Part shown: in pieces, positions 23,901 to 35,000 of the stretch
Numbering within the stretch: the stretch's first letter is position 1
Layout: each line of letters starts with the position of its first letter
From: Nipponacmea schrenckii
Taxonomy: Eukaryota > Mollusca > Gastropoda > Lottiidae
Assembly (NCBI GenBank): GCA_030562195.1
Contig: JAUJPP010000012.1
Location: 23,829,976 to 23,893,975 of the forward strand
Length of the DNA stretch: 64,000 bases
Reading direction: 5' to 3'
Notes under the pieces: generated by a model
The model's input: the letters and a program-made list of their open reading frames with translations, nothing else
Told to the model about the DNA's origin: nothing
Databases searched by the model: none
Program-made: the position numbers and the translations under genes

Positions 23901-26900
23901 ACCAACTGGCCCTTGGTCAAACCTCTGGCACTGATTTACCAAAGTTGACAACTTAGTTTTATCAGACGTTTACACGACAATCAAGATCTAAATCCCTAGC
24001 TGCCATGTGATCGACATAACCATACAAATGACATCATGTAAATCAACTTGACTGTGTTATAGAACCTGACTATTTCTACCCTCGCTAACCCCGAAGAAGT
24101 CACTTTACCTCAACGTTACAAGATCCTTATACTCGTTACTCTCTTTCTCTTGTTTAAACTTCTGGTTCTCTTCCTGGACTAAACGTAACGAAACTGTCAA
24201 ATTCTGAATTTCTTGTTCATGAATTCTTCTTTGATCTGCCTGAAAAGACAAAAAAATAAAATGGAGTTTTACATCCTAATTTTCTGTGTCAGATTAGCGA
24301 ATGTAAAACCTTCCATGTCTACCCCTCCAACCTGCATCACTAAGAGACGACGGCTCTGTAGCATACACACAATGTCCTATTTTAACGATTAAACACATTA
24401 TCAATGTCTGCAACTCCAATCTGCATCACTGACAGACGAAACTGAGAAGGTCCCCACAATAAAATTCTGATAGGAAAAAATCTGACCCACAAACTTCCCC
24501 CCTCCCTCAACGAATCCCCACAGAATCTTACCATAGCTCTGTTTTGTTCCTCCAATGTTTTAGTCTGAGTTATCTTTCTTAGCAGACGGCGATTCCTTTT
24601 GGCGTGTAAATCTCGTTTGTGACGTTCATACATGACTTGATTATGAAGTAGAATATTCTGGCCTTTTAAAATATTTACTTCATCTGCTGGTGGGACCCCT
24701 GAAAAACATGGTAATCTAATATAAGCATATAAGTTATAGAAATGTTTGAAAATCTCTTCAAAACTTCAAAACTATTCAAACACCTCCCATCTCAAAAGTT
24801 AATCTGAAAAAATCATCATTATTCCAGAAAAAGAGCAAAGAGTTTTTTTTGCCAAGACAGAATTTTTGAGAACATAATTTAATTAATCGTAACAATTTGG
24901 CCGAACCGAAGAAATAAACAACCCAATTCCTACCTCCAAAATGTGTCCAGTTGACCGATTCTTTGCTGGTCAAAGGAATTCGGTTTAATTCTTTAGCGTG
25001 AACTTCTCCACCAATTCTAAGATGTCTGTCTAAGATTTCTGACGGTGACAATGTCGAAAATAACGGCATTTCTGAAACAGAAAGAAAAAGGAACCTGCTA
25101 CTTCTCCGCAAAAACATATTTGAAGCCAAATTCAAATCAGTACTTTCGAAATTCCGAAAGTCAAAATTCACTGCTTCAATTTATCGACACAAATCAAGAT
25201 TACACAAGAAATATTTCCTACGTGACATGGAGAAAAGGACAATTGATCAAAATCAATACAAAAAACCAAGCAACAAGGTTGCCAAGGGAACCAGACACGA
25301 GGCAGCAAATCAAAATGTCAGCCAACCTACCTTTTGTAGCCTCTGAATCATTTCTGTGTAGAATTTTAGAATGACAAGAGGAGCAGATGTTAACATCAGA
25401 TGGCGCTAGTAGAGCTTGTGATATCAAACTGAATGGTGGTCCTAGGTTACAGGGTTCAAATAATTCTACGTTATCGCTGTTTCCACTTGGTTGACGAACT
25501 TTCTTCTTTTCTAACTTGACTCGAGTCATTACTGTCATTTGTTTGTCGATTGATGGAACCGAGGTCACGGAGTTGGATGTTATCGGAGCATGTTCTTCAA
25601 CAGACGTCGATATCGAACGATTGGCAAAGTCAAGAAGATCCTCCCCATCTGATTGGTTCTCTTCTTCAAACGGAGGACAGGAATTCGATCGTACGTGATT
25701 CTTCTTTTCGTTTCGTTCAGACGTAGCGTTTAGACTATTGAAGCGAATTCGATTCACTTTCTTCATAAACTGCTTGACGCTTTCTGCCGTGGCGCCTGCA
25801 ATTTCTGGACTAGGGATCGTTTCAAAACTGCCCTCAAGGTCGTCTTCCTGGGTTATCTGACTTACTTCATGGTCTATACATTCTGAAAGAAGAAAAAGAC
25901 ATCAAAACTATGGAATTACTGAAATTAAGTTGACATTTTTGATGCTCTCCATTTTCGCTAGTGTAGTATCAGCCATCTTCAAACGTGAAAGGATTTTCAA
26001 AGCGTACAGTTTGAAGAACTTTGACCTTCTGTTTTGAAAAATTATATCCTTTTAAAAATGTTTAACTCTCTTAACTGCATTCCGTCTTCATTAGCCCAAA
26101 AGGTGAAGAACAGTAGGACGTAAAACTCCATTCATTACCTTTCAATCTCAACTGTATGATTTAAAAATGAAAATTTGAAGGCAAAAGGCAAACTCACCAT
26201 TTTCATGTGTTGGTAATTCATCAACAAATCCATTCAATGTATCCATAGTAACCGCTTTAGCCACTTCAATGGAATTCTGGGTAGACAGAGGGCGCTTGTA
26301 TGGCACCTCATCCTCCTTTTCAGGAGAGTTATCAAACTCCAGGGCGCGTATGGCATTTCTGGGCTGTGTCTTCACGGCACCTTTAGGCGGTTCTTGAGTA
26401 AATTCTGTCTTCAAGGGAGAAGGTGTTACCATAGTTCCAGGAGTCAGCAGACCTCCAGGGGTCAACTTGTGGTCAATTGAAGAGCACTTAGGTTGGAAGC
26501 CAGCGCTAAGTCGTTTGGTGTCTGAGGATTTCTGGAAAGCTGAAGTTCGACTAGATGTACGAGACTGTGAAAAAAAAGACAGAAAATTAGAAAAGTTTGA
26601 AACTTGAATACCTTGGGTATAATTGATATATGATTTTCTTCTGTGATTTCAATTCAAAATAATTTTTAAATCTGTGCCAGTGCTTTCAGTTGAATAGTGA
26701 CAAGTAACCAATAGTAACTGGTTACCAACCAACCACCCGAAACACCATACTAAGTTACCTGTTCATCAGTAATATTAGGAGTTTCTCTGGGCGTTATATC
26801 TGATGGTGTTAACATTGGCGTGTGTCCTAATGTGCCTAAAATAAAAAATTAAAAAAATTAAAAAAATCAAATCAAAATCAAATCAAAATCAAAATCAAAA

Positions 26901-29900
26901 TAAGCAAGTAGAATAGAACTAGAACTAGAACTAGAACTAGAACAAGAACAAGAACAAGAACAAGAACAAGAACAAGAACAAGAACAAGAACAAGAACAGA
27001 ACAGAACAGAACAGAACAAAACAAAATAAAATAAAATAAAATAAAATAAAAAATCAAAAAAAAAAAATCCGAACGATTACAATACGTTTTCACCAAAGTT
27101 GAATTACGTAAATAAATAAATAAAAAATAAAAATTTCAAAATAAACAAATAAAGAAAAAAAACACAGACGAGATCAACAATAAGAAATTGATTATGCTAA
27201 GATGGAGCTCCAAATTCTGTAGAAAATGCGAAGCCTAATAGATTGATAAATTGGATACATTGAATATTGGACTGAATATTTCATACTGCAGGCATAGCAC
27301 CCTTTGTCCTCCCAGTTTAATACAACCAGTGATAATTCAATAAAGATAGTTGATGCTCATTAATAAAATATTCAAGAGAACTCCCCCCCCCCACCTCCTA
27401 ATAATATTATAAGAAATAAAAGAACTACCCTCAATACCCAAACTTGACTCATCCCCATCCAGACTACCCTACGACCCTCAGTTGACCAATCCCCAGCCAG
27501 AGTACCCTCAGGCCCTAACTTAACCCGTCCCTGTCCAGACCATAACCTCACCCTAACTTACCTGAAGTTGAGGGTAGTTGTCTACAGGTATCAATAACAT
27601 TAGTAGCAGGAGTGGTACACTGAGACTGGGGAGGGGTAGATAATCCTATTACAACTGATGGACTACAGACTGCACTGGATTCGTTGCCAAGTGATGCCAG
27701 TATATAATGACTAGATTCAAAAATTCCACCAGAAAACATCAGGTTCATATCTATCATAAAGAAAATGGCATTAGTAATCAGAATTGTGGGGCTCTATACA
27801 TCATGACGTCATTTGCTTGGTTACGTTAAAAATGTTGGACGTGAGTTCTAATCTCGATCGGTGTGTGAAAGTTTGATGACCTTGAATAAGTCATCTTCAC
27901 TTGGTTTCTTGGTTCCTTAAACATCTATTGAATGCTGTGCAGTGGACAATGTGGAAATTTGTTAGCTATCTCCTTGTTGATTTCAAACTGTTTTGATATC
28001 ATTAATGTGCACAGCCTGAAGCCTTGGTCTATTGTCCCATTCAAACAGATAGACACTGTTTCTATATAAAGGGAAGTAACTATAGATTAAGGTAAGTTAA
28101 GACAACAATGTTATCAGTTTCTCTGTCAAGGACCAACCCCCCCCTACCTCTCTCTGCCCAGTCTGAACTTACCCTGACTGTTGTCTGAATTATGACGACT
28201 TTTCACCACCTCCTGTACCGTCTGGTAACGTTTTATAAAGGCAGGGGTGGGGTAGTCATCTCTCGTCCCCTCCACAAGATCTAACGATAATTTGGCACAT
28301 TCTATCACAATGTCTTGTGTTTCTAGATTCTTCCACCTGTAAAATAATTTTGATTCGTTATTTGAAAGCGGGATTACAATATTGAATTTTGTTAAAAAAA
28401 ACAGGATTTACCAACAAAATGTTTGAAATCACAGAACAAATGTCTGATTCAAGATTAAAAACACTGGGTGTTTGTTTGTTCTTTTAAACAGAAAGTACAA
28501 AGTAAAGTATCAAGTAAAGAGTAGGATGGAAAACTCCATTCATTTCATTTCCTGTTAAAAAAGAAAGGTGTCATGTTTAAAAAATTGAAATGAAATTGAG
28601 TTTATGTTCCACTGCACACTGCATTGCGTTGCCCGTCTTCATTAGATCATAAGGTGCAAAAGATTAGGATGTAAAACTCCATCTATTTCATTTCATGTAA
28701 AATCTGTAAAATTACCTGGACGTGCTCGTCTCATCTTCTCTAGAACCAGATATTAACTGAGGATGTAGTCTGACTCGCTCCAACATCGGCTGAAAATATA
28801 AAATAATTTCTTAACAACTCAAATTCATTTACTGTTCCTGATTGACTTCCTTCTAATACATGCGTAAAAATCTCTGAGCATTCTCGCTTTCTGTGTATTT
28901 TGAATAACAACACTAATCCGTTGTCCTGATAAGCCGATAAGTGTTCCAGTCATCAACTGGTCAATCAATTTTAAATTCAATTCTATAATCCAATCAGATT
29001 ACAGCAATCATTAATTTATGTCTTAGATAAATTTAGCTCTTAGTTTGAAAAAAATTTGGTATTTTGACACTATTAACACAACAAACCACCTTTCAAGTAT
29101 AGCTAAAAAGTTTCGTTTTTCGAAAATTGATTCCAGGTCACATATCACTATAGTACTTACATAAACAATTTCCTCAAAGACTGGAACCAATTCTTTCTTA
29201 TTAAATTGATGATGTATGTACTGTAGAAAGGTGAAAGGGTACATTCCGTACAGTCGGTGAAAAAGACTGTACAGAGATACATGTAGATGTAGCAGATACA
29301 CATCAGGCGTATTTGCTGTAATAAAAATACAATAAATCTTTGTAAGACTTAGAAAATAACGTGGAAAAAATGTCTAGTTGTTCCTATGGGACAATAAACA
29401 GAGACCCCCTGTGCTACAAGCTGTGCATGTTAAAGATCCCTCGACAGTTAGACATCGCAAAAAGAGTAGGCTTATGTTGCTGTCTGTCAAAAGTTTTTTC
29501 ATTACACACTGCATGGCAATGCCCTTCGTCATTAGCTCATTAGGTGCAGAGAAGTAGGATGTAAAACTCCATTCATTTCATTTCATTTTTACCCTGTACT
29601 AACTTTTCTATAAATATAAACAAGTTGATACACACCAGGTTTTCGTACACAGAAAGAAGAAAGGCGTGTCAAGATGTCGAGTATTTCCTGGAGATATTTC
29701 ACTATAGAAACGGGTACCACTGGCAGGAGTAACGTTAATATCATAACAGACGTCATCAATACTGGTATATCAGTCTCCGTCTGCAAACAAACAATTTATT
29801 ATTTTTCATATTGAATCATGGGTAAGGTCATGGGTAAGGTCATTGTAAAGCCAATTGAGGGAAATCTGAAGGAACTATTGTAACTACACTTGAATTAAAG

Positions 29901-31173
29901 AGACTATAACTAGAATTTTACTTGTCACTATCACAAAGGTCCTTATATGTTATCAGTAAATACACTTAGTTTTATCAGAATTGCAGGAACCGTTAACTGA
30001 AAATTCAAATGGTGAAAATTGAAGACATGAGAAACGCTAATGGAAAACTCTTTACAATTCCTTTAATGTTCAGCTTGACAAAAACTGTTTCCATAACACT
30101 TATTAAAAAATTTGAAGTTTACCTTAAGACATTTGATAAGAGTATTAAATACAGGAAGTCCAACGATACGATGAGTCCATTGTGGTTGACGACAAACTAT
30201 ATTTAGTAACAAGCGTAAACACGCCATCTTGTTGTTCACTGATCTTATACCCTCGTTTATTCTATCTAACAGATGCTGAAATAAAATGGAGTTGAACGTC
30301 AGTACAGGTTTTGGATTAATGAAACGAAATTGATTTTCACATATAGCTTTTCAATACCTTTTCGGATCAAGGAAATAATAAGATTCTCCATCTTGCTTCT
30401 CCATTACCTTTCTGAACTGTTCTGTCCAAAAGACATAAATATTATTCCATGTTGCTCCTATGACAAGGTGAAACTGGGTAGTAAGATATGATCTCACACA
30501 ATCTATGCAGAGATTAAACACAGGACCTTGAAAGTTAACAAGCGATTGTGTAACTCACTGAGTCACTACAGGAATTCCAAGACTGCAGGAATATTTGTAA
30601 GTCTACGGAACTGACTGACCTTTGACTGAGGATCTCTGATGTCTGGTAACAACTGTTGAACTGATTCTGACTTGGTCGTTAAATAATGGTCAAAACATGA
30701 CTGTAGCAGCCACGATTCTTTTGCTGCAAACAAAGTAATATTTATTTGGGATGAAACTAATTTCAAAAACGTTGGTCAACCTTTAATTAGGGATTGTGTT
30801 TTTTACAAATGGTTTGTTTTTTAATATAAACACACACACACACATACTCATCTAAATATCAAGAATTGAATTGACAGCATCTAACAAAGCTATTTGCTTA
30901 AAGTGAACCAGGGTCCAATCTTTTCAATGGTAAAGTGATACTGCGACCTTAAATGGACATGGAAAATCCCCACGCAAAATCTTCTGCCACAATCACTCAA
31001 AAACCATTTTGAATAAAACTGAACAAAAACGAAAACCTACTTCCACAATTGTTAATGTCTTCAAGAATAAGTTTGCGTATTTCTTCCCGGGCCTGTTGAT
31101 CTGTGGATTCCAACAGCGGAAATATTTCCTCCACTTGATAATTCCTCAACTCTCCTTGAATACTTGACGCCAT
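20887..31173 (-). CDS. TSC1: TSC1 (hamartin), TSC complex scaffold
   Basis: Hamartin stabilises TSC2 in the complex that turns off RHEB and mTORC1 at lysosomes. Twenty coding exons join without phase error: 31173-31041, 30723-30620, 30275-30123, 29780-29636, 29315-29161, 28789-28716, 28336-28173, 27750-27562, 26835-26759, 26564-26198, 25882-25331, 25071-24934, 24698-24532, 24239-24109, 23511-23415, 23176-23081, 22877-22736, 22632-22421, 21797-21611 and 21260-20887. The product is 1218 residues; human is 1164. The N-terminal helical core has [20 protein letters not shown] and [19 protein letters not shown], near-identical to hamartin. The middle is Ser/Pro-rich with HVRSNSCPP. From about residue 700 a long coiled coil begins with [19 protein letters not shown] and RNRRLLRKI. 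The acidic/Ser-rich tail ends SSVSK. The start ATGGCGTCA is preceded by a probable 5'UTR exon. Confidence 0.96.
21335..21545. repeat. Two units of the 114-bp repeat in a TSC1 intron
   Basis: AATAGAGCTCATTTCAATGT and GACTAGAGCTCATCTCAAAC units between the last two TSC1 exons. Confidence 0.85.
21815..22330 (+). repeat. SINE-like repeats, including the most complete copy
   Basis: Partial heads at 21815-21945 precede a full copy at about 22085-22325: ATGAAATGAATGGAGTTTTA, GGGCTAATGAAGATGGGCAA, CGACTGTCGAGGGATCTTTA and CCTACCTGCATCAATGACAG in order. Consensus length is about 240 bp. I see no A- or B-box at its 5' end, so a tRNA origin is not shown. Confidence 0.85.
22421..24698 (-). other. TSC1: TSC1 coiled-coil exons
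   Basis: Exons 24698-24532, 24239-24109, 23511-23415, 23176-23081, 22877-22736 and 22632-22421 encode heptad-rich sequence ([57 protein letters not shown]). This is the segment that dimerises hamartin and binds TSC2 and TBC1D7 in known structures. The acceptor of the last exon (22633-22635) is my best choice but is not unique: another AG lies a few codons downstream. Confidence 0.85.
23250..23960. repeat. GGATCC dispersed repeat, two clusters in TSC1 introns
   Basis: One diverged unit lies at 23250-23345 and three uniform units at 23730-23960 (CAAGGATCCTTTCTACCAAC). The TSC1 exon 23415-23511 sits between the two clusters. Confidence 0.88.
25331..25882 (-). other. TSC1: TSC1 longest coding exon, Ser-rich central region
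   Basis: This 552-nt exon encodes the low-complexity linker between the N-terminal helical core and the coiled coil. It includes [21 protein letters not shown] and a CSSC pair ([11 protein letters not shown]). RSNSCP resembles 14-3-3/AKT-type Ser sites known in hamartin's linker, but equivalence is inference. Codon phase enters with one base and leaves with one base, matching both neighbours. Confidence 0.9.
26850..27070. repeat. Compound microsatellite in a TSC1 intron
   Basis: Successive runs of CAAAAT, AGAACT, AGAACA, ACAGA and AAAAT units grade into one another. The apparent LVLVLV-type ORF on the minus strand is produced by the AGAACA run. Confidence 0.95.
29365..29590 (-). repeat. SINE-like repeat, reverse, near full length
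   Basis: GGGACAATAAACAGAGACCC, AAAGATCCCTCGACAGTTAG and TAGGATGTAAAACTCCATTC in reverse family order; in a TSC1 intron. Confidence 0.85.
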
Positions 31174-32082
31174 TTTGGCAGGATGATATCAAAGACTTTT
31201 GGTCCTAGTACTGTAGATTGTTGCTGTGTAGTTGACCATCTGAAAAGTAAGAAAAGGACATTGACAGCCTTTTTCAAGCAAGCTTAAGGCATAGCATATG
31301 AAATTTGAAAGTGAGAACATTGGAAAATATACTTATGCAATTTGAATTGGCATTCTCTCAATTCCATATTGCTGCATGTTCACGATAAAAATTGAAAATT
31401 GCAAACAGGGAATGTATTATAAGGCCTTTAGAGGGGTGCCCTGACCCCTGACCCTCACTGCTCCCCCTCTCCTTGTAGCGGCTACTGAACCAGTGGACCA
31501 CAAGTGAAACATCATGTTTGTTTACTTAGACAGAACCAATACCAATCAGCTGATAAAATTGGCCTTAGGGCAGGGTAAGAAAATTGAAAGATAATTCATC
31601 AAAAAGGAATGCTACGAGAGGGACAGGCTTGGGATTTGTTCAATGAAGGGCAGTTTATAACCTGATGATGTTTTCAAGTTGAAACAATCATAGCATCGTA
31701 CAAAACATCGGTTTTTCATTCGTGAAAAAAATCGTTCAACTTCGCCTCCATGATGACTCGCGACAGTCACTATAGTCAGTCGCATGACTTCCGTTTCCGG
31801 AAACTCTCATTTTTGGAAGGGGTGAAAGGTTGCAGAATGAAATTTGATAAAATTAGCAGACGTGAACTTTGCTGTTAAATTTGTCAAATAGTTAATGACC
31901 CCAATTTTCTTACAAATTCCATTGTCAACTGAATAGTTTACAAACAAGAAATTGTAAAATGTCGAACGCTTGAATTGAAGATATACCTTCATCTATAATA
32001 AACTGACCCTATATGGAAAATCAACGTTTGCAGCGCGAAATACTCCTCAGATTTGGTTGAAGCCATTTACCGAAAAGAAGCA
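31174..32082. promoter_or_regulatory. Putative bidirectional promoter, TSC1 / SNAPC4
   Basis: The start codons face away from each other across 909 bp. A CpG-containing patch at 31740-31800 carries ACTTCCGTTTCCGG, an ETS-like site, next to TCGCGACAGTC. A minus-strand acceptor at about 31242-31240 (TTTTCAG, then ATGGTCAAC) suggests a TSC1 5'UTR exon joined to the start exon, with a short upstream ORF of 16 codons ending before ATGGCG. No TATA box is evident at useful spacing. Confidence 0.5.
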
Positions 32083-35000
32083 ATGGCAGGCGATGCTTCT
32101 GTCCTTAAAGATGAAATTGAGAAGATTCAAGATGCTCTGGGTGAGGCAGACGACGATGATGCTGCGTATGACAGTGATGAACCGACAGAGGACCAGCTCT
32201 TCATGGATCTCGGGCTTAGCTCAAAAGATCGCACGTCAACCTACCGCGATGGTATGGCCTTAATTTTCATTTATTAAAAATTAAATTATTTTTGGCGATC
32301 TATGCGAAATTTCTAAGTGCTATGCATTTCTTATTTTTAGTTCTAAATATTGATATTATAATTCTTTGAGTAAAATACAAGATTATTATGAAATGTTGAT
32401 GTAGATGGACAACAAAAAGTCTGAATTGGCCATGTTGAATTTGATAGTTGTCTGACAGTCTTTTTTCCATCATTCATGAGCTTAATTTGAAAGAAGATTA
32501 AATCAGAATTAAAGAAATCAAAATTTATTGGTTAATAAGCTATTTTCAAAATAGATTTTTGTGAGTAATCAATCAGAAAACTGGAGCGCTAAATTTTTTT
32601 TAGCGGAACAATCTACAAAATTCCCCTTGTGATCTTGTTGATCATTCTCAGTAAATCAATTTCATGAATTTTCTTTTAGTTTCTTCAGCTTCAACATCGG
32701 GTTTGACTGGAACAACTTTTGAAGAAGTAAGTGTCTCTATTCGTTAATCTTAAGATCATCTAATATAGGACTTAATGTTAGCTAATTGACTAGAGCTCAT
32801 CTCATACTGCTGACATGTTTCAGATACACAATCCTCATCAGGACAGCTAGTTTTAGAAATGGAGGTTAACTTTCTAATATAGGACTTAATGTTAGTTAAT
32901 TGACTAGAGCTTATCTCATACTGCTGACATGTTTCAGATACACAATCCTCATCAGGACAGCTAGTTTTAGAAATGGAGGTTAACTTTCTAATATAGGACT
33001 TAATGTTAGTTAATTGACTAGAGCTCAACTCATACTGCTGACATGTTTCAGATACACAATCCTAATCAGGACAGCTAGTATTAGAAATAGAAGACTTAAT
33101 GTTAGAAAAATGACTAGAGCTGTGTTTCAGATACACCACCCTCATCAGGAGAACTAGTTTTAGAAATAAAACTCAACTTTATTTCCCTTCATGTTTAAAA
33201 TTCTAATAAATCTTTGTTGTATTTTTAAATTAAATGAAATGAATGGAGTTTTACATCCTATTCATGTTTTATTTCTAGTCCATTAAAACAGACGATGATT
33301 CAAAGAGCCAAGTCTACTCTATAACAGACAGTACTGTAGAGTCCAATACCACAGAGCTCCCAGTTGATGTAGAGACCTGTCTAGCATTAAACAGAGCCTA
33401 CCAGGAAATACTTACAGAGCATATTGATCAGATTAAAAAATCTTTACAAGAAAACAGAGAAAAACAGGTGAGGCTTTGAAATCTGTTTCCAAACAGTAAG
33501 TACTGGCTGTATCATTATGGCCATTTGATCTGTTTGAGAGAAGTATATTCTGCCAAGTTGACTAGAGCTCATCTGGTGCTGTTGATTATGTTTCAGATAC
33601 ACAATCCTCATCAGGACAGCTAGTTTTAGAAATGGTGGTTAACTTTTTAATATAGGACTTAATGTTAGTTAATTGACTAGAGCTCACCTGATGCTGTTGA
33701 TCATGTTTCAGATACACAATCCTCATCAGGACAGCTTTACTGGAAATGTGTGTTAATTTTCCAAAGAATGAAAGCCAAATAGGGTTGCTTTTTTAATTGA
33801 GTCTTTTATTTTCAGAGATTGTTGGAATTAAATTTAGAAGAAGGACTGAGAGCACCAAAAGAAAGTAAATTCAGGAAGACCAAAGATTACACACAACCTT
33901 ACTTTTCTGGTGAAGATGGCATAGTGAGACATTATTCATTTCATTTTTTTTATTCCGAGGGTCTGATATGGAAAAAGACTCATGTCATTCGGATGAGACA
34001 ACAAACTGAGGTCCCGTATGTTACAGGCTGTGCATGTTAAAGATCCCTCGACAGTTAGAAATCACAAAAAAGTAGACTCATGCCGCTGTCTTGATTAAAT
34101 TTCTCAAATTGCACACTGCATGGCATAGCTTCTTTTCATTAGTCTTTAATGTGCAGAAAGGTAGAACATAAAACTCCATTCATTTTGATTCAGCTCGTTT
34201 TTTTTCTTGAGGCTGACTTAAAAAAGGCAGCAAGTTGAGTAAGATAATATCCCTGCGAGCTTCATAATGTGCACATTAAAATTAAAAACAGTGGGCAAAT
34301 ATTTTTGTCAGGCATTGTGAGACATTATTCATTTTATTTTCTTTATTCTGTTGCTGGTCGTACAGATGAGACAATAATCCATGGCCATGTGTTACAGGCT
34401 GTGCATGATAAAGATCTCTCGTCAGTTCAAAAGAGTAGTCTAATGCCGCGGTCTTGGTAAAAAAATTCTCCTTGCACGCTTCAACATAATGCTCTATAAT
34501 GTGCAGAAAACGTAATACTTCGTTCATTTCAATTTCATTTTCTGTTCAATTCAGCTTGTTTTTTTCTTGAGGCTAGGATGAGTGAGAAAATAACTCACAG
34601 CCCATGTCCTTCACAATGTGCACATGAAAAATGGTGGGCAGATTTTTTGTCAGGCAACACTTCCCTCATTACAACCCAAAGGAAGGATGTAAAACTCTAT
34701 TTTATTTTCAGGGCCCTCCACCAAATGAAGATGTTAAAATTAAAGATTTTCTACAAGAAAAGAAACAGGACGTAGTTATAAGTGCAGCTTGTAAGTGTCT
34801 GATGTTTTTTCTTGAAATTTCCTACTAATAACCTCTATAAAAGCCTTTCAATATTTGTGTCATAAAGCATTTAAATAGATATACTATTGTCCTGTTGTTA
34901 AGTGTTTTGGCTAAATATCTTCTTCGGAAATACTTCGGTAGTTTATGATCACATTTTGTTTACCCCTGTTATAGCAATATGTGATATATTAAAACACTTA

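Noticed and set aside
26878..27096. Minus-strand ORF with LVLVLV and FYFILF runs
   Set aside because: Pure microsatellite translation.
32756..33028. 90-codon minus-strand ORF of repeated 38-residue units
   Set aside because: It is produced by the 114-bp intronic tandem repeat; no start context or splice signals.
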